Part shown: positions 18,561 to 25,287 of the stretch, piece after piece | How the letters are laid out: every line of letters begins with the position of its first letter | Numbering within the stretch: position 1 is the stretch's first letter | Source: Puteibacter caeruleilacunae | GTDB taxonomy: Bacteria; Bacteroidota; Bacteroidia; Bacteroidales; Prolixibacteraceae | NCBI GenBank assembly: GCA_005217565.1 | Contig: SJCO01000017.1 | Span: 113,514-177,513, forward strand | Length of the DNA: 64,000 nt | Direction: 5' to 3' | Program-made: the position numbers and the translations under genes | The notes under the pieces: model-generated | Seen by the model: the letters and a program-made list of their open reading frames with translations, nothing else | What the model was told of the DNA's origin: nothing | Databases searched by the model: none

Positions 18561-18574
18561 CGTGTGCGAACACG
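18561..18574. promoter_or_regulatory. LacI-type operator candidate upstream of the phosphofructokinase gene
   Basis: CGTGTGC/GAACACG is a 14-bp dyad with 7-bp arms, one mismatch and a central CG, the shape of LacI-family operators. It lies 77 bp upstream of the phosphofructokinase start and about 70 bp past the terminator of the LacI-type gene. No good -7 box is seen beside it. Confidence 0.4.
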
Positions 18575-18643
18575 GAAAAATTAATTGAGAAAGAAAACAA
18601 AGGGATCTGTGAATGGGAAGTTAAATGAACAAAAGGATACGAA

Positions 18644-18668
18644 AAAGCCGGCTGTGATGGCCGGCTTT
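18644..18668 (-). terminator. Rho-independent terminator of the LacI-type gene
   Basis: AAAGCCGGC (18644-18652) and GCCGGCTTT (18660-18668) form a perfect 9-bp stem with a 7-nt loop. Read on the minus strand it begins 6 bp after the stop codon and ends in TTTTT. Strong GC core. Confidence 0.88.
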
Positions 18669-18673
18669 ATTAT

Positions 18674-19741
18674 CTATAATTCTTTGTAGTAATCAACATT
18701 CTCTTTGGTGACAATATCAATGGAAGTGTAATTTTCTTTGATGGTCTCCTTACGGGCGATGATATGGTTGAATAGGGTGTATGTGGCATTGTAGCCCTGC
18801 TCCTCTGGTCGCTGACATATAAGAAATTCAATAATGCCAGAACGTAAGTGTTTCGCATTTTCTGGAATTAAGTCATATCCGATAAGGAAAATATCTTTCA
18901 AATTACGCTTTTCAATATATTTTGCTACACGATGTGCTTTTGAGTTGGTAACATAGATACCTTTAATGTCCTTATTTTTATCAAGAATGTCATCAAGCTC
19001 TTTGTGCAAAACATGGTCTTCCTGATCATTGCTTTTCAGACTAACAACTTTTCTTTTTGGTTCTTCTTGTTTGTCGAAATATGCAGTGAAGCCATCTTTA
19101 CGTTGATTAAGGTGGTTGAGGTTATCTTGATCATTGGCAAAATTAACAATCAACAGTGATTCTTGCTTTGATACACATAAATCAAGTAATCTTGCCGCCA
19201 GGGCTCCACTTTGTAATGAATTTTGCCCTATATAACTTAGTTGAGCCTGTTCCTTTATATTAGAGTCAATGAAAACATATGGAATTTCCTGCTGTTCCAA
19301 TTGTCGTATTACTTCAATTGATTCCTTCAAAAAGTAAGGTGCTAAAATTACTCCTTGTGGATCGTCTTCGATAAGCTTTTTAGAACTTTCAACGAATGAA
19401 TTTTTATCAAACAGATCGAAAAAGTGATAGCTTATATTAACGCCGTATTGTTGTATTTCACCTCGAGCCTTTTCGATTCCGGTCATTGGTTTATTCCAAT
19501 ATGATTCCGATGTAAGAGGCTTTGGTATGAAAATGGCAAAGTTGTAGTTCTTTTTCGATGCTAAACTACTTGCCAGGATATTAGGTTGATAATTAAGCTC
19601 TTTAATTATCTTTAATACTTTTTCTTTAGTAGCCTCCGATACCTCTCCTCTATTGTGAAGAACCCGGTCAACAGTACCGATAGATACACCTGCTTTTTGA
19701 GCAATGTCTTTAATTCGAATTGTTGATTTTTTCTTGTTCAA
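18674..19741 (-). CDS. LacI family transcriptional regulator
   Basis: A 355-residue regulator with an N-terminal LacI helix-turn-helix (IKDIAQKAGVSIGTVDRVLH, about 9-29), hinge region (LASSLASKKN) and a C-terminal periplasmic-binding-protein-like sensor domain. The start codon is TTG at 19741; an in-frame TAA lies just upstream and no ATG is available before the DNA-binding domain. It is divergent from the uronate genes and adjacent to the sugar-acid block, so a sugar acid or its phosphate is the likely inducer. Its promoter contains a perfect 12-bp palindrome, suggesting autoregulation. Which of the nearby operators it binds is not decided by the sequence. Confidence 0.92.
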   Translation of the reverse strand: MNKKKSTIRIKDIAQKAGVSIGTVDRVLHNRGEVSEATKEKVLKIIKELNYQPNILASSLASKKNYNFAIFIPKPLTSESYWNKPMTGIEKARGEIQQYGVNISYHFFDLFDKNSFVESSKKLIEDDPQGVILAPYFLKESIEVIRQLEQQEIPYVFIDSNIKEQAQLSYIGQNSLQSGALAARLLDLCVSKQESLLIVNFANDQDNLNHLNQRKDGFTAYFDKQEEPKRKVVSLKSNDQEDHVLHKELDDILDKNKDIKGIYVTNSKAHRVAKYIEKRNLKDIFLIGYDLIPENAKHLRSGIIEFLICQRPEEQGYNATYTLFNHIIARKETIKENYTSIDIVTKENVDYYKEL

Positions 19742-19768
19742 AACCGCTTAAATTATTTGATTAATGTG

Positions 19769-19798
19769 CAAATATACAACTGATCAGTTTATTCCCAA
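19769..19798 (-). promoter_or_regulatory. Promoter of the LacI-type gene
   Basis: On the minus strand TTG (19798-19796), 19 nt and TATATTTG (19776-19769) match the Bacteroidota consensus TTTG-n19-TAnnTTTG. The -7 box is 27 bp from the TTG start codon, leaving room for a short leader and supporting that unusual start. Confidence 0.7.
19778..19789. promoter_or_regulatory. Palindromic operator candidate inside the LacI-gene promoter
   Basis: AACTGATCAGTT is a perfect 12-bp palindrome lying wholly in the 19-nt spacer between the -33 and -7 elements. A protein bound here would block polymerase, so autoregulation is the natural guess. Confidence 0.5.
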
Positions 19799-20110
19799 TA
19801 ATTCTTTTTGTTGGGTAAACTAATTCGGAAAATTCGAATAAAGATAAATAAAACTTATGCTATTGTCCAAAAATGACTTAGAATCGAGCTCGATATCGGT
19901 TGTGTAATTTTTTCTTTAGAAACCTAATTTGAGACACTAAACCTTCTTTGAGCAGGAAAATATTACTACCTTGTTGACTCACTGAAAACTTTCCTTTCAA
20001 ATTTTCAAAAATAACATGTAATTACCCACAAGTATTCCTCTGATCACCCCAATTTTTACTACTCTACACTACAATTACGCTACAAATACTAGGCTTTTAC
20101 GACTAATAGT

Positions 20111-20154
20111 AGTAAGTGTCCAGTAAGAGGGCAGTAAGAGTCCAGTAAGAGGTT
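20111..20154 (+). repeat. Four tandem 11-bp repeats upstream of uxaC
   Basis: Units are AGTAAGTGTCC (20111), AGTAAGAGGGC (20122), AGTAAGAGTCC (20133) and AGTAAGAGGTT (20144). All share AGTAAG at a strict 11-bp period, close to one helical turn. It lies 277 bp upstream of the uxaC ATG and resembles an array of binding sites on one DNA face. Confidence 0.85.
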
Positions 20155-20343
20155 GTACCTGTGGGATACCGAAAGGGGAGATTGAATGTAGTGCAAGTCA
20201 TCCGGGAAATAGTAAGACATGTGATTGGTTGTGTGAAGAAAATATTACTTATAACATGAACGAAATTAGTGGATTATGTTTTTTTGTGTTTGTTAAATTT
20301 TGCAGAATATTTGCCTGAAATAAAATTAAAAACTATTTTCGTG

Positions 20344-20364
20344 ACCGTTAACGGAAATAACGGT
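20344..20364. promoter_or_regulatory. Dyad with three TAACGG half-sites upstream of uxaC
   Basis: CCGTTAACGG (20345-20354) is a perfect palindrome, and a further TAACGGT (20358-20364) repeats its right half 9 bp on, pairing with ACCGTTA at 20344-20350. It lies 67 bp upstream of the uxaC start. Candidate regulator site; no family assignment. Confidence 0.4.
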
Positions 20365-20430
20365 GGCCATATTCCTGTAAAAGGGAAGGTCACTGCTAAG
20401 TATTTAAAAATTAAACATAAAGATATAGTG

Positions 20431-21831
20431 ATGAAAAAATTTCTTGATGAAAACTTTCTCTTGCAGACCGAAACTGCAGAGCGGTTATACCACGAGCATG
20501 CAGCTAAAATGCCTATTATTGATTACCACTGTCATATTCCTCCTCAAGAAATTGCAGATAATAAGCAGTTCGCTAACATGACTGAAATCTGGTTGAAGGG
20601 AGATCATTATAAGTGGAGAGGTATGCGTACAAACGGTGTAAATGAAAAATTTATTACTGGAGATGCATCTGATTGGGAAAAGTTTGAAAAGTGGGCTGAA
20701 ACAGTACCATATACATTGAGAAATCCATTGTATCACTGGACTCACCTAGAGCTTAAAAAGCCTTTTGGTGTTGAGAAATTGTTGAATAAATCAACAGCTA
20801 AAGAGATTTGGGAAGAGTGTAATGAAAAGTTACAGACTCCAGAGTTCTCATGTCGCGGAATTATCGAACAAGCTAATGTTGAAGTAATCTGTACAACTGA
20901 TGATCCAATTGATTCTTTAGAGCATCATCTAAAGATTAAAGCTGACGGATTTGCAACAAAAGTATTGCCTTCATGGCGTCCAGATAAAGCAATGGCTGTT
21001 GAAAATCAAGAGACTTATAATCAGTATATCGATGCATTGGAGAAAGCAGCAGAGAAAAGTATTGGTTCATATACCGAACTATTAGAGGCATTGCGTGCAC
21101 GTCACGATTTCTTTAATGAAGTTGGATGTCGTCTTTCTGACCATGGATTGGAAGAATTCTATGCAGAAGATTATACTGAATCAGAAGTTGCTGCAATTTT
21201 TGTGAAGGTTAGAACAGGAAAGGAATTGTCGAGAACTGAAGTGTTGAAATTCAAATCTGCTATGCTTTATGAATTTGGCGTAATGGATCATGAAAAAGGA
21301 TGGACTCAGCAATTTCATGTAGGTGCAATTAGAAATAACAGTAGTCGCTTATTTACCAAATTAGGACCAGATACTGGATTCGATTCGATTGGTGATTGGT
21401 TGGTTGCAGATAAAATGTCTAAATTCCTTGATCGTCTTGATCGTGAGGATAAACTTACCAAGACTATCCTTTATAACTTGAATGGTGCGCACAACGATGT
21501 TTATGCAACTATGATTGGTAACTTCCAGGATGGGTCAGTTGCTGGAAAAATGCAATTTGGATCTGGATGGTGGTTCCTTGATCAGAAAGATGGAATGGAA
21601 AAGCAGATGAATGCGCTTTCAAACCTTGGATTGTTAAGTCGTTTCGTAGGTATGCTTACCGATTCAAGAAGTTTCCTAAGTTATTCTCGTCATGAGTATT
21701 TCAGAAGAACACTTTGTAACCTAATAGGTAATGATGTAGAAAACGGAGAAATCCCTGCAGATATGGATTTATTAGGATCTATGGTAGAAAATATCAGTTA
21801 TAACAACGCAAGAGATTATTTTAATTTTTGA
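20431..21831 (+). CDS. uxaC: Glucuronate isomerase (uronate isomerase)
   Basis: A 466-residue UxaC, which isomerises D-glucuronate to D-fructuronate (and D-galacturonate to D-tagaturonate) as the first step of hexuronate breakdown. I chose the ATG at 20431 because MKKFLDENFLLQTETAERLY begins exactly where the family begins; 54 extra upstream codons are not conserved-looking. Amidohydrolase-type metal residues are in DYHCHIPPQEI near residue 27, with further family blocks TTDDP, NGAHNDVYATMIGNFQDG and MLTDSRSFLSYSRHEYFRR. Cytoplasmic. Fructuronate/tagaturonate reductase and mannonate/altronate dehydratase genes, needed to reach KDG, are not in the window. Confidence 0.96.
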   Translation: MKKFLDENFLLQTETAERLYHEHAAKMPIIDYHCHIPPQEIADNKQFANMTEIWLKGDHYKWRGMRTNGVNEKFITGDASDWEKFEKWAETVPYTLRNPLYHWTHLELKKPFGVEKLLNKSTAKEIWEECNEKLQTPEFSCRGIIEQANVEVICTTDDPIDSLEHHLKIKADGFATKVLPSWRPDKAMAVENQETYNQYIDALEKAAEKSIGSYTELLEALRARHDFFNEVGCRLSDHGLEEFYAEDYTESEVAAIFVKVRTGKELSRTEVLKFKSAMLYEFGVMDHEKGWTQQFHVGAIRNNSSRLFTKLGPDTGFDSIGDWLVADKMSKFLDRLDREDKLTKTILYNLNGAHNDVYATMIGNFQDGSVAGKMQFGSGWWFLDQKDGMEKQMNALSNLGLLSRFVGMLTDSRSFLSYSRHEYFRRTLCNLIGNDVENGEIPADMDLLGSMVENISYNNARDYFNF

Positions 21832-21856
21832 AAATCGGAGTAAAATTGTATTTTTG
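21827..21856 (+). promoter_or_regulatory. Promoter of kdgK-kdgA-transporter
   Basis: TTTG (21827-21830), 18 nt, then TATTTTTG (21849-21856) fits the Bacteroidota promoter. It overlaps the last codons of uxaC and gives the three downstream genes their own start site, with a leader of about 150 nt. Confidence 0.6.
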
Positions 21857-21868
21857 CAATCGATTGCA
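21855..21868. promoter_or_regulatory. LacI-type operator at the kdgK promoter
   Basis: TGCAATCGATTGCA is a perfect 14-bp palindrome with a central CG and the TGnnAnCGnTnnCA pattern of LacI-family operators. It overlaps the end of the -7 box and the expected transcription start, the classic repressor position. Confidence 0.7.
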
Positions 21869-22013
21869 CTAAAAAGTAGATGAGAACTGCAAAATTGGAA
21901 TTCAAGCATTTGGAGAATTTCATCAATATTGTGCAATGGGCTTGACTGAAAAATAGGTGGGGGTTAAAAACTGGTATTGAAATTTATAGATCAAAAAAAT
22001 AAAAGTAACAGAG

Positions 22014-23054
22014 ATGAAGAATAAAGTAGTAACCTTTGGGGAGATCATGTTGCGTTTGGCAACACCTGGATATTTGAGATTTAATCAGGCTACAGAATAT
22101 TCTGCTACATTTGGTGGAGGAGAAGCTAACGTTGCTGTATCATTAGCAAATTATGGTATACCGGTAGATTTCGTTACTCGTCTTCCTGAAAATGATATTG
22201 CACGTGCATGTATCATGGATTTGAAGAAATACGGAGTAAACACCGAGAACATTGTTTTTGGTGGTGATCGTGTGGGAATCTACTTCCTTGAAACTGGTGC
22301 TGTAAGTCGTGGTAGTAAAGTTGTTTACGACCGTGCTAATTCAGCAGTTTCTCAAATTGAATTGGGAATGATCGATTGGGATAAAGTATTTGATGGTGCG
22401 ACTTGGTTCCACTGGACGGGTATTACTCCTGCGATTTCTCAAGGTGCTGCGGATGTTTGTTTAGAGGCTATTAAAGCAGCTAATGAGCGTGGAATTACTG
22501 TTTCTTGTGATTTGAACTACCGTAAAAACTTATGGAAGTATGGAAAGTCGGCAGGAGAAGTAATGCCTGAGTTGGTAGCTGGTACAGACGTAGTTCTTGG
22601 TAACGAAGAGGATGCAGAAAAGGTATTGGGAATCAAACCTGAAGGTGTTGACGTAACAGGAGGACACGTTGAGGCTGAAGCATATTTGTCAGTTTCAGAG
22701 CAAATAATGAAGCAATTCCCTAGATGTAAAAAGGTAATTACTACATTACGTGGTTCTATCAGTGCTAACCACAATAGTTGGTCAGGTGTTCTTTATGATG
22801 GAAAGACTCTTTTCAAAGCAAACAATACTTACCAAATTACTCACATTGTTGATCGTGTTGGTGGTGGTGATTCATTCATGGGTGGATTAATCTATGGATT
22901 ATTAACTTGGCCAGAAGATGATCAAAAAGCATTGAACTTTGCTGTAGCAGCTTCATGTTTGAAGCACACTATTTATGGCGACTATAATCAGGTAACAGTT
23001 GAAGAGGTAACTAAGTTGATGGAAGGAGATGCTTCCGGAAGGGTTGCACGCTAA
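22014..23054 (+). CDS. kdgK: 2-dehydro-3-deoxygluconokinase (KDG kinase), PfkB family
   Basis: A 346-residue PfkB-family carbohydrate kinase that should phosphorylate 2-keto-3-deoxygluconate to KDPG using ATP. The N-terminal FGGGEANVAVSLANYG and C-terminal DRVGGGDSFMGGLIYG are the two PfkB signatures; the Asp of GGGDSF is the catalytic base. The assignment to KDG over other sugars rests on the neighbours: KDPG aldolase follows 87 bp downstream and uxaC precedes. It has its own promoter and operator just after uxaC. The gap to kdgA contains a hairpin. Confidence 0.93.
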   Translation: MKNKVVTFGEIMLRLATPGYLRFNQATEYSATFGGGEANVAVSLANYGIPVDFVTRLPENDIARACIMDLKKYGVNTENIVFGGDRVGIYFLETGAVSRGSKVVYDRANSAVSQIELGMIDWDKVFDGATWFHWTGITPAISQGAADVCLEAIKAANERGITVSCDLNYRKNLWKYGKSAGEVMPELVAGTDVVLGNEEDAEKVLGIKPEGVDVTGGHVEAEAYLSVSEQIMKQFPRCKKVITTLRGSISANHNSWSGVLYDGKTLFKANNTYQITHIVDRVGGGDSFMGGLIYGLLTWPEDDQKALNFAVAASCLKHTIYGDYNQVTVEEVTKLMEGDASGRVAR

Positions 23055-23073
23055 TAAGAACTTATAATATTAT

Positions 23074-23114
23074 TGAATGAAGCGAATTCCCGTAACAGCG
23101 GGACTCTTCATTCA
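23074..23114 (+). other. Intra-operon hairpin between kdgK and kdgA
   Basis: TGAATGAAG (23074-23082) pairs with CTTCATTCA (23106-23114), and an inner CCCG/CGGG (23089-23092 with 23099-23102) adds a second helix. It ends 27 bp before the kdgA ATG and has no T run, so RNA processing or translation control is more likely than termination. Confidence 0.55.
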
Positions 23115-23141
23115 TTAACGATATGATTTAATCAAAAAGAA

Positions 23142-23813
23142 ATGGCTCGTTTTTCAAGAATTGAAGTAGCTTTAAAGATGAAAGAAACTGGAATCATTCC
23201 TGTTTTCTTTCACAAAGATTTAGAGATTTGTAAGCAAGTTGTAAAGGCTTGTTACGACGGAGGTATCCGTGTGTTTGAATTCACTAATCGTGGAGATTTT
23301 GCACACGAGGTATTTGGAGAGTTAATTAAGTGGGCTGCAGTTGAGACTCCTGATATGATTATTGGTATTGGATCAGTTGTTGATGCAGGAACGACTTCAC
23401 TATACATTCAGTTAGGGGCAAACTTTGTAGTTTCTCCTTTATTGAATGAAGATATGGCAAAAGTATGTAATCGTAGAAAGATTGCATGGTCTCCAGGTTG
23501 TGGAACATTGTCAGAAATTAATTATGCAGAAGAACTAGGAGCAGAAGTTTGTAAAATTTTCCCAGGATCATCTGTTGGAGGACCTTCATTTGTGAAAAAT
23601 GTAAAAGGACCTTGTCCTTGGTCTAGTATTATGCCTACAGGAGGAGTAACTCCTGATGAGGATAATTTGAAAGAATGGATTAGTGCTGGAGTTCACTGTG
23701 TAGGAATGGGGTCGCAGTTAATTTCTAAGAGCGTAATTGAGTCAGGAAACTATGGTGAGTTGACTGAATTGTGTGCAAGTGCACTAGCAATTGTGAAGAA
23801 GTATAGAAACTAG
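23142..23813 (+). CDS. kdgA: KDPG / 4-hydroxy-2-oxoglutarate aldolase
   Basis: A 223-residue class I aldolase that splits 2-keto-3-deoxy-6-phosphogluconate into pyruvate and glyceraldehyde 3-phosphate. The Schiff-base lysine lies in VCKIFPGSSVGGP near residue 131, the catalytic Glu in VFEFTNRGD near residue 44, and the phosphate-binding loop is MPTGGVTP. Length is normal for the family (about 210-225). It follows kdgK and sits 16 bp before the transporter gene, completing KDG to central metabolism. Confidence 0.94.
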   Translation: MARFSRIEVALKMKETGIIPVFFHKDLEICKQVVKACYDGGIRVFEFTNRGDFAHEVFGELIKWAAVETPDMIIGIGSVVDAGTTSLYIQLGANFVVSPLLNEDMAKVCNRRKIAWSPGCGTLSEINYAEELGAEVCKIFPGSSVGGPSFVKNVKGPCPWSSIMPTGGVTPDEDNLKEWISAGVHCVGMGSQLISKSVIESGNYGELTELCASALAIVKKYRN

Positions 23814-23829
23814 AAATAAAACCGTTAAA

Positions 23830-25158
23830 ATGACTACACAGAAAGCACCTGCGGGTAAGTATCGTTACCGCATTTTGGCCATGTTATTCTTGGCCACAAC
23901 GATCAACTATTTTGATCGAAGCATTATGGGAGTGATGTCGCCAGACCTTATTGAATGGTTTGGATGGACAAAGAAGGATTATTCTCACATTTTGGTTGGA
24001 TTCCAGATTGCTTATGCACTTGGATTGTTAACTATGGGAGGTATTATTGATAAGTTGGGAACCAAAAAAGGTTATTTCTTGTCGATTGGTATCTGGAGTA
24101 TCTTTGGAATGTTGCACGCAACAATTGGCCGTGGATTTAGTTTCATTGGTTTCTTGCTTGCACGTTTTGGTTTAGGTTATGGTGAGTCAGGTAACTTTCC
24201 TGCAGCAATTAAAACTGTTGCGGAGTGGTTTCCAAAGAAAGACCGTGCATTTGCAACAGGTATTTTTAACGCTGCTACCAGTATCGGTGCCATTGCAGCT
24301 CCTTTCGTTGTTGGTGCAATCGTACACTGGAGTGGAGGAGATAAAGGACAGGGAGAATTAACTCACTGGCAGATTCCATTCTTGATTACTGGTGTGTTGA
24401 GTGCAGGTTGGGTTTATATGTGGTTCAGAACTTACAGAAAACCTGAAAATCATCCAAAACTAACAAAGGAGGAGCTTGATTATATCCAGAGTGACTCAGG
24501 AGTTGAGTCAACTGAGAAATTACCTTGGAAATCTGTATTCCCAAAGAAACAAACCTGGGCATTTGCTTTGGCAAAGGTTACCGATGCTGTTTGGTGGTTC
24601 TACCTATTCTGGGGAGCGATTTTCCTTGCTGATAACTTTGATGTAAAAATTAAAGAGATGGGATTACCATTCTTGGTGATCTATGTGATCGCTGATGCAG
24701 GTAGTATCTTTGGTGGATGGCTTTCTGGTGCTTTCATGAAAAAAGGATGGTCATTGAATAAGGCACGTAAGTTAACTTTGTTAATTTGTGCATTAATAAT
24801 TCTTCCAGTGTGTTATGTTGCATTTACTGAAAGCAAGTGGGTTGCTATTTGCTTGATCGGTCTTGGAGCAGCAGGTCACCAGGCTTGGATGGCTAACATC
24901 TTTACTTTAGCTTCAGACGTATTCCCTAAGAAAGCAACTGCTTCGGTTGTTGGTATTGGTGGTATGGTAGGTGCTGTAGCTGGTATCTTGTTTAACATTG
25001 TGTTAGGTCAGGTGTTGGATTCAGCAAATAACACTGGATTCTTCTGGGCGTTCCTTGTTGCTGGTGCATCATATACAGTGATCTTAGGACTTGTACACTT
25101 GATTATGCCTAAGATGCAGCCATTGGATGAAAACCTTGAGTTGATTCCTGAAAATTAG
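23830..25158 (+). CDS. exuT: MFS hexuronate transporter, ExuT-like
   Basis: A 442-residue major facilitator with about 12 membrane helices. The first helix region TTINYFDRSIMGVMSPDL and GLGYGESGNFPAAIKTVAEWFPKKDRAFATG-type loop are characteristic of the anion:cation symporter branch that includes ExuT and GudP. Together with uxaC, kdgK and kdgA this points to uptake of D-glucuronate or D-galacturonate by proton symport; aldonates are an alternative. It is the last gene of the operon and is followed by a strong terminator. Confidence 0.9.
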   Translation: MTTQKAPAGKYRYRILAMLFLATTINYFDRSIMGVMSPDLIEWFGWTKKDYSHILVGFQIAYALGLLTMGGIIDKLGTKKGYFLSIGIWSIFGMLHATIGRGFSFIGFLLARFGLGYGESGNFPAAIKTVAEWFPKKDRAFATGIFNAATSIGAIAAPFVVGAIVHWSGGDKGQGELTHWQIPFLITGVLSAGWVYMWFRTYRKPENHPKLTKEELDYIQSDSGVESTEKLPWKSVFPKKQTWAFALAKVTDAVWWFYLFWGAIFLADNFDVKIKEMGLPFLVIYVIADAGSIFGGWLSGAFMKKGWSLNKARKLTLLICALIILPVCYVAFTESKWVAICLIGLGAAGHQAWMANIFTLASDVFPKKATASVVGIGGMVGAVAGILFNIVLGQVLDSANNTGFFWAFLVAGASYTVILGLVHLIMPKMQPLDENLELIPEN

Positions 25159-25231
25159 AGTTGTTGTTAGTTACTTATACTAAGTTGAAAGTGGGCTGTC
25201 TGATTTAATCAGATAGCTTCTGCTTCAACTG

Positions 25232-25266
25232 AAAAAAGGTTCTTCTATTTAGAAGAATCTTTTTTA
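25232..25266. terminator. Bidirectional terminator
   Basis: A 15-bp stem (25232-25246 with 25251-25265, one G-T pair) around a 4-nt loop, with A-tract and T-tract ends so that it works on both strands. It serves the uronate operon (+) and the convergent BamA-like gene (-). A second 10-bp hairpin precedes it at about 25193-25215. Confidence 0.9.
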
Positions 25267-25287
25267 TTTTATTGCTTTTTATTTTTC

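Larger units (their letters stand above)
19799..20430. other. Long divergent intergenic region upstream of uxaC
   Basis: About 630 bp without a supported gene. It carries an 11-bp tandem repeat (20111-20154) and a TAACGG-containing dyad (20344-20364), described separately. A reading frame continuous with uxaC is open from 20269 but encodes a low-complexity stretch unlike glucuronate isomerases. I see no perfect TTTG/TAnnTTTG pair for uxaC; the closest -7 candidate is AATATTTG near 20305. The length suggests a long leader or several regulatory sites. Confidence 0.5.

Noticed and set aside
20111..20154. Tandem repeats as a small CRISPR array
   Set aside because: Units are 11 bp, directly adjacent without spacers, and no cas genes are present.
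20269..20430. 54-codon N-terminal extension of uxaC
   Set aside because: The frame is open, but UxaC proteins begin at MKKFLDENFLL, and the extension overlaps the dyad and likely promoter region.
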